Shown: one piece after another, positions 59,752 to 64,000 of the stretch
Layout of the letters: every line of letters begins with the position of its first letter
Position numbering within the stretch: position 1 is the first letter of the stretch
Assembly: GCA_023974075.1 (NCBI GenBank)
Contig: CM043800.1
Span: 35,087,459 to 35,151,458, forward strand
DNA length: 64,000 bases
Reading direction: 5' to 3'
From: Chaenocephalus aceratus
Lineage: Eukaryota; Chordata; Actinopteri; Perciformes; Channichthyidae
The notes under the pieces: model-generated
What the model was told of the DNA's origin: nothing
What the model saw: only the letters and a program-made list of their open reading frames with translations
Databases searched by the model: none
Made by a program: the position numbers and the translations under genes

Positions 59752-59918
59752 TTTTTGCTGCAACAGCTGCAACAGCGGCAACTCCTGCAACAGCTGCAAC
59801 ACCAGCATTTCTTTTTGCTGCCACAGCTGCAACACCTGCAACAGCGGCAACACCTGCATTGATTTTGGCTGCAACACCTGCAACAGCGGCAACAGCGGCA
59901 ACAGCGGCAAGAGGGTGA
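59752..59918 (+). other. Frameshifted AFGP tail and original stop
   Basis: In the frame one base earlier the AFGP pattern continues (three more spacer positions, LIF, FLF and LIL) and ends AATAARG followed by TGA at 59916-59918. It is separated from the main frame only by the 4-nt deletion near 59721. Confidence 0.88.
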
Positions 59919-60063
59919 CTCTTGTAGCCCTCTTTTGTGTGAGGGAGAGGTGCATGGCCTGGTGTCATGGGGTCAGGGATGTGCCGAGCCAAACTACCCC
60001 GGGGTCTACGTCAAACTGTGTGAGTTCCACTCCTGGTTTGAAGAGGTCCAGGCAGCCAATCCC
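59914..60063 (+). pseudogene. Trypsin last-exon relic in the AFGP 3' UTR
   Basis: In the trypsin frame 50 codons remain open to a TAA at 60064-60066. It starts at the position of exon 5 (ag then GGTGAC) with GDSCSP in place of GDSGGP, followed by [25 protein letters not shown]. The AFGP stop TGA is made of the T of Gly and GA of Asp read one frame later. The sequence differs from the trypsin pseudogene at 53 kb ([16 protein letters not shown] versus [16 protein letters not shown]), so it derives from another family member. It is not translated as protease here. Confidence 0.95.
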
Positions 60064-60190
60064 TAAAGAAATTACCAGTTTATTTTCTTCACTTCTCCCA
60101 CTGGTTCACAGCCCTGGTTTTTATTTTTCAGTCTTCTCTCTGGTGCCAATCAAGACTCTTAACACACATGTGCCAGAATGTTGAAAACGA

Positions 60191-60196
60191 AATAAA
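60191..60196 (+). terminator. AFGP polyadenylation signal
   Basis: AATAAA in gaaaacgaaataaaatcacttgg, 125 bp after the end of the trypsin relic, the first consensus signal downstream of the gene. Confidence 0.8.
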
Positions 60197-60214
60197 ATCA
60201 CTTGGTATTCACTT

Positions 60215-61375
60215 GTCTGTTCATGTCTATAATGTGAAAACATACACCAATCACTTATACGCTCAAGTCTGTGTTAGGTACAGGTTTATGTATTTGATTT
60301 AATACCATTTAAGACAGTTTGATGGTGCTATATTGCTTTGATATACAGAGAGATATACAGTAGAGGGTTTAAAAGCTGTTAGAAGGAACATAATGGTATG
60401 GGTTAAACAGTGAGGTAGCACATTTCTCTCCCCAGTCATGTGATAGCCCCCTTCCTTTTTCATAAGAGTTAGGGTTATAATTATAATGTCAAGCATTTAA
60501 ATAATTTCCATTATTTAAGGGGGGCTCATAAAATGCTTTGATTATAAAGAATAAGTGCTGAACCTACTGTTGAGATAGTGGCAGTGTAATTATTGAACAG
60601 TAGGAGGCCTCAGTGAGAAATCTTCCTGTCAGTCCTACCCACTCATTACAGCTAAACATGACACCAGAAACTATTTTTACTTTCACTGAGGGCTGATTTT
60701 CAGGTATTTCTCGCTTTGATTTAGAGTCTTTATCTTGCAAAGGTGCTCTTCTTCACATTCTTCTTGTCATCTCTTCCAGGTCACATGTGTCTTCTCTGAG
60801 CCCCGCTCTCCGTTCCTCCCTCTCTTTGGGTCTTTGTCTCTGTTTGACTGGGCTGGAGGGTCCGAGCCACACTGCTGCACCTACACACAAAAAGAGATTG
60901 TAATAAAATGTCTGACTCAACTCTTAAATACATTTTCATTTTAAAATAATGATATATTAACTTCAAGCTAGCCTTTCAAACAAAGGTGTCACTCAAAGTA
61001 TTACTAATTGCTGCATTGCAATAATAGCTGAAACTGTCATTTATGTGTTCTGCTATGAAAAGGGTCTATGCATAGGATTTATTTGGGGTAAGAAATACAA
61101 GATGATAGCAAGGATTATACGATTCACGCCAGCAAGATTTACTTATAAGTAAAATACATTGTGGACAGACTTTTGCGAGAGAAGGAAATACTCATTTGCA
61201 TGAAATAACAGAATGAGACACATCCATGAAAAATAAAATAATTTTGTGCAACAGGGAAGACTTGACATTTATGCACAGTATTGCTCTGTGAAAGGCAACC
61301 ATAGACTTATCATGACATTTTAGAGTTTTTGAGACACATAATGTTTCAAGTGGAGAATAATCTCATATTTATACA
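60215..61375. other. AFGP 3' flank, no gene seen
   Basis: AT-rich. A T/C-rich patch at 60780-60890 has a 69-codon frame without known motif. Confidence 0.45.
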
Positions 61376-61525
61376 CTCACCATCGATGGTACCATTGTTT
61401 CCCTCTCCAATCAGGCACGCAACCTTGGCGTAATCTTTGACCCCACCCTCTGCCTCGAACTTCACATCCGCCAAACAGTCAAAACCTCATTTATACACCT
61501 CCGCAAAATATTGCAAAAATCCTAA
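61376..61525 (+). pseudogene. LINE (L2/CR1-like) RT C-terminal fragment
   Basis: Reads TIDGTIVSLSNQARNLGVIFDPTL then HIRQTVKTSFIHLRKI, the post-catalytic RT block of L2/CR1-type LINEs (V-x-LGV-x-FD...H-I...HLR-x-I). About 45 codons only. Confidence 0.8.
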
Positions 61526-62050
61526 ATCAAGTTTTATATATATAGCACATTTATAAACGATTTTTGGTCGAGCCAAAGTGCTGTACATATAATAAAAATA
61601 GCCTACAGTAGAGACACTTTACAGCAAATACAATAGCACAGATTGTTCAGAATATCAGTATGAGAAAAACGACACCCTCTATCCTTAGACCCTCACATCG
61701 TACAAGGAAAAACTTTCAGAGAAAACCCACAGTTTAAAGGGTAAAAATGGGAGAAACCTCAGGGAGAGCAACAGAGGAGGGATCCCTCTCCCAGGACGGA
61801 CAGACGTGCAATATATGCCGTGTGTAAATCGAAGAGATAATACATTTTACAGCATATAGACCGAATGTTAGGAAATGCATGTGTCTGTAATAAGAAGGTG
61901 GAAGCTACAATCCTGTGAAAGCCATCAGGGAAGCAGCATGACGAGACCCAAGGCAGGACCGCAGAGACAGGTTCAGCCACGACCCGAAGTCCACGGCTTA
62001 AAGAAGAAGAATTAAACAGAAGGTCCATTTCAGCATGGATTTATAGAGAA
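61526..62050. repeat. Teleost interspersed repeat (gagcaacagaggagggatccctctcccagg type)
   Basis: Contains caaagtgctgtacat, gaaacctcagggagagcaac and gatccctctcccaggacgga, a sequence order widespread in fish genomes. A minus-strand frame (62028-61759) inside is not a gene. Confidence 0.65.
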
Positions 62051-62059
62051 ACAGCACCG

Positions 62060-62478
62060 CAGCCAATGGCGGCCGGCCCATAGGGGCGCTAGGGGCGCCG
62101 CCCCCCCTCTTCCCACATTTTAGATTGTCATTACAAATAAAAAAAAATATATATTAAAAAATATATATATATATTATTTTCATTTTTAATAAACAAGGTA
62201 CATATTATATAGTTAGTATCAGAGAAATGTATAATCTACAATAAAATCTCGTTTAAAATTGTGTTACGATGTCTAAAGTAACTGATAAGTCATGTGTTTC
62301 CTGCCTGACCGCAGACATCTTTGCCCGTGTATCATTACCCTCTCTCGTCTGGGCGGTAAGAAAAGAGCCCTGAGTGCAGCAGCAGCCAACCAAGTGCTGA
62401 CTGTTGCTACCTGAAAAGTACTATGCTGCCGAAACATAATTTCAGCCAACCAGCGTCGTCAGATCTGATGGTCCAAGG
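62060..62478. other. Transposon-like GC-rich end and AT-rich body
   Basis: ggccggcccataggggcgctaggggcgccgcccccc is a typical terminal hairpin-prone sequence of fish DNA elements, followed by (ta)n-rich sequence. No coding part. Confidence 0.4.
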
Positions 62479-64000
62479 CAGGGGTCTCTAACCTTTCTCC
62501 ACCTGAGAGCTACTTTGAAAAAATGAAAGTGGCCAAGAGCTACTTGCATCACATCGCTTACATTTTTTCACATAGCACTCATCAGTTGAATTAAGCTACT
62601 TTTGTGTGAAATTGCAATAGCTTATCTAAAATCTTAACTTCACATCAAGGTCCAAGAAAACGACAATTTCTCACATATTAATATGGACAACATAGTAAGT
62701 ACATCACTGAAGATTCACATAAATGTCCAAGAGCAAATTACAATGTTTTCATTTCTTATTATGGCCCACATAGTAAATACATCGCCTTAATCACCACCTT
62801 GCAATCATCTTATGGCACATGTAAAATAAGTGCATTCACTCTTTTTTACAGTTAGTGAGATGACTGGCGCTGCATGGAGTCTACCATACAGGTGTATGCT
62901 GGACCCACTTAGGTTCACTCTAATAGAGTCATTTACATGTTCATCGTCTTGTTCTGTATTTTGATTTCATGACATTCATGCCAGAAAAAGCTGCTTCACA
63001 AAGGGATGAAAACAGAACCAAATAAAGCAGACATGTTCAGTGCTGCTTGGTGAATGTTCTTATAGTTTTCTGGGCGTACAAGGCTCCAGAAATGTTGTGA
63101 GTTTTGCTGAGACTTAAGCTGAACATGATTTTGGAGATGTATAACCTCCATCTCCATCTCCACAGGATTGACACTGAACAGTGCAGTCATCTTTTCTTCT
63201 TCTTCGTATTAACATGAAATTATAAACCATAATTAATCAATTGTATAGGTCTAGCCTCCCTATATCTGTGTGTGACATTTGTCCATCCTCAAAAACAAAA
63301 AACTAATACTTCTGCAGTCTAGCTGCAGCTTCAAGCAACGGTCTTCTGTTAAAAAAAGGACACTGAATGTCTTGAATGAGGCATCACACACATGACTTAA
63401 GTCTGAACACAGCAGACAACAGGAGTATTTACAACAGCATTATAAAAACAAAAATAGTGCATGTGGGTGCACACTTACATTCTCTGTTTTACTGTTACAT
63501 GAATCCCATGAATGTATGTGATTAAGTTAGCTTCATCATCTCAATCAGTGATTAAGTGAATAATAAAGTTTCTATCAGGTCACTATCAGCCTGTCACTCT
63601 TATTAGTAGTTATTTTTCAGGGGGGGCGGGGTTTGGAGGAACGGAGAGGAGACGGTGATTGCGGAAGCTTTCCTCCTGTCTTCACAAACTTTACACGCGT
63701 ATTTATCAACTGAAAATAGCAAGAGTGATTCAGAGCGGGTCATTCTGCCGTTGGTTCTGACTGGTGCTGCTGGAGAAAGCAGACTGCTCCATGTGTGGTG
63801 TCGCTGTGCCGCTGTCACATCTGCTCCTTGATCTCTGCGTCACGGACCAATTTTATATTTGTGTGACAGAAACAATTCTAAAATAAAAACACTTTATTGT
63901 CCGGCCGCGGCCGAAAAATCAAGAAGCAACGTTACTACGCTATAATCGATAATCGAGCGGCGAGCTACTGAAAAGCTGCCCGCGAGCTACCGGTAGCTCG
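62479..64000 (-). mobile_element. hAT element remnant, runs off the window
   Basis: Left terminus caggggtctctaacctttctccacctgagagctac and right-hand sequence gcccgcgagctaccggtagctcg are the forms seen at hAT-type element ends. On the minus strand 63190-62940 reads MEVIHLQNHVQLKSQQN, then CEAAFSGMNVMKSKYRTR, the C-terminal dimerisation-type segment of SCAND3/ZBED5-like hAT transposases, interrupted by stops. The true right end lies beyond 64000. Confidence 0.72.

Noticed and set aside
57196..59955. Cys-rich and Leu-Gln-rich long frames in the AFGP exon
   Set aside because: Other-frame readings of the same 9-bp repeat, recurring every 864 bp as the DNA does.

Overview
The window is vertebrate, teleost-type genomic DNA: intron-bearing genes, short interspersed DNA transposons, fish-type LINEs (Rex3/RTE-like and L1-like), a chromodomain gypsy element and endogenous retroviruses. 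The decisive feature is at 55.0-60.2 kb. A trypsinogen-type signal-peptide exon is followed by a long exon encoding (Ala/Pro-Ala-Thr)n peptides separated by Leu-Ile-Phe, Phe-Asn-Phe, Leu-Asn-Phe, Leu-His-Phe and Phe-Ile-Phe spacers, and then by a residual trypsin last exon. This is the antifreeze glycoprotein (AFGP) polyprotein gene described from Antarctic notothenioid fishes, so the window is most likely part of a notothenioid AFGP/trypsinogen-like protease locus.

Layout. 0-4.6 kb: 3' half of a class-I-like endogenous retrovirus (RNase H end, integrase, broken env, 3' LTR), inserted beside a hAT transposase gene (4.7-6.8 kb). 6.8-9.0 kb: a 693-bp tandem duplication with a decayed third copy. 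9.2-10 kb: a dispersed repeat also found at 40.9 kb. 11.2-16.5 kb: a coherent seven-exon gene of unknown function, on +, carrying one in-frame TAG in exon 3. 18.8-22.6 kb: a second copy of the same retrovirus in inverted orientation, with an env internal deletion. 22.6-25.6 kb: unrecognised AT-rich sequence with an internal duplication. 25.6-28.4 kb: 5'-truncated gypsy chromovirus with 3' LTR, followed by a macro-domain fragment. 30.2-31.1 kb: a terminal-inverted-repeat element. 32.4-35.4 kb: 5'-truncated L1-like LINE (-). 37.4-40.3 kb: an inverted relic of the AFGP intron-1 transposon plus a segment repeated, inverted, at 48 kb and 51.5-52.7 kb. 44.5-46.4 kb: Rex3-like LINE (-) with a mutated RT active site. 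52.8-53.4 kb: a 3' trypsin pseudogene (-) with a deletion inside GDSGGP. 55.0-60.2 kb: the AFGP gene. 60.2-64 kb: LINE and hAT remnants.

How the parts relate. The only plausible expressed genes are AFGP and perhaps the seven-exon gene. AFGP keeps the trypsinogen architecture (TATA box, signal exon, phase-1 intron, last-exon relic, polyA signal). Its intron is mostly a nonautonomous hAT element whose ends resemble those of the transposase-encoding hAT at 4.7-6.8 kb. Its coding exon grew by in-frame amplification of an 864-bp, 15-peptide block. Everything else is a dense, partly nested transposon landscape with inverted duplications, in keeping with an unstable multigene locus. All identity judgements are by eye.
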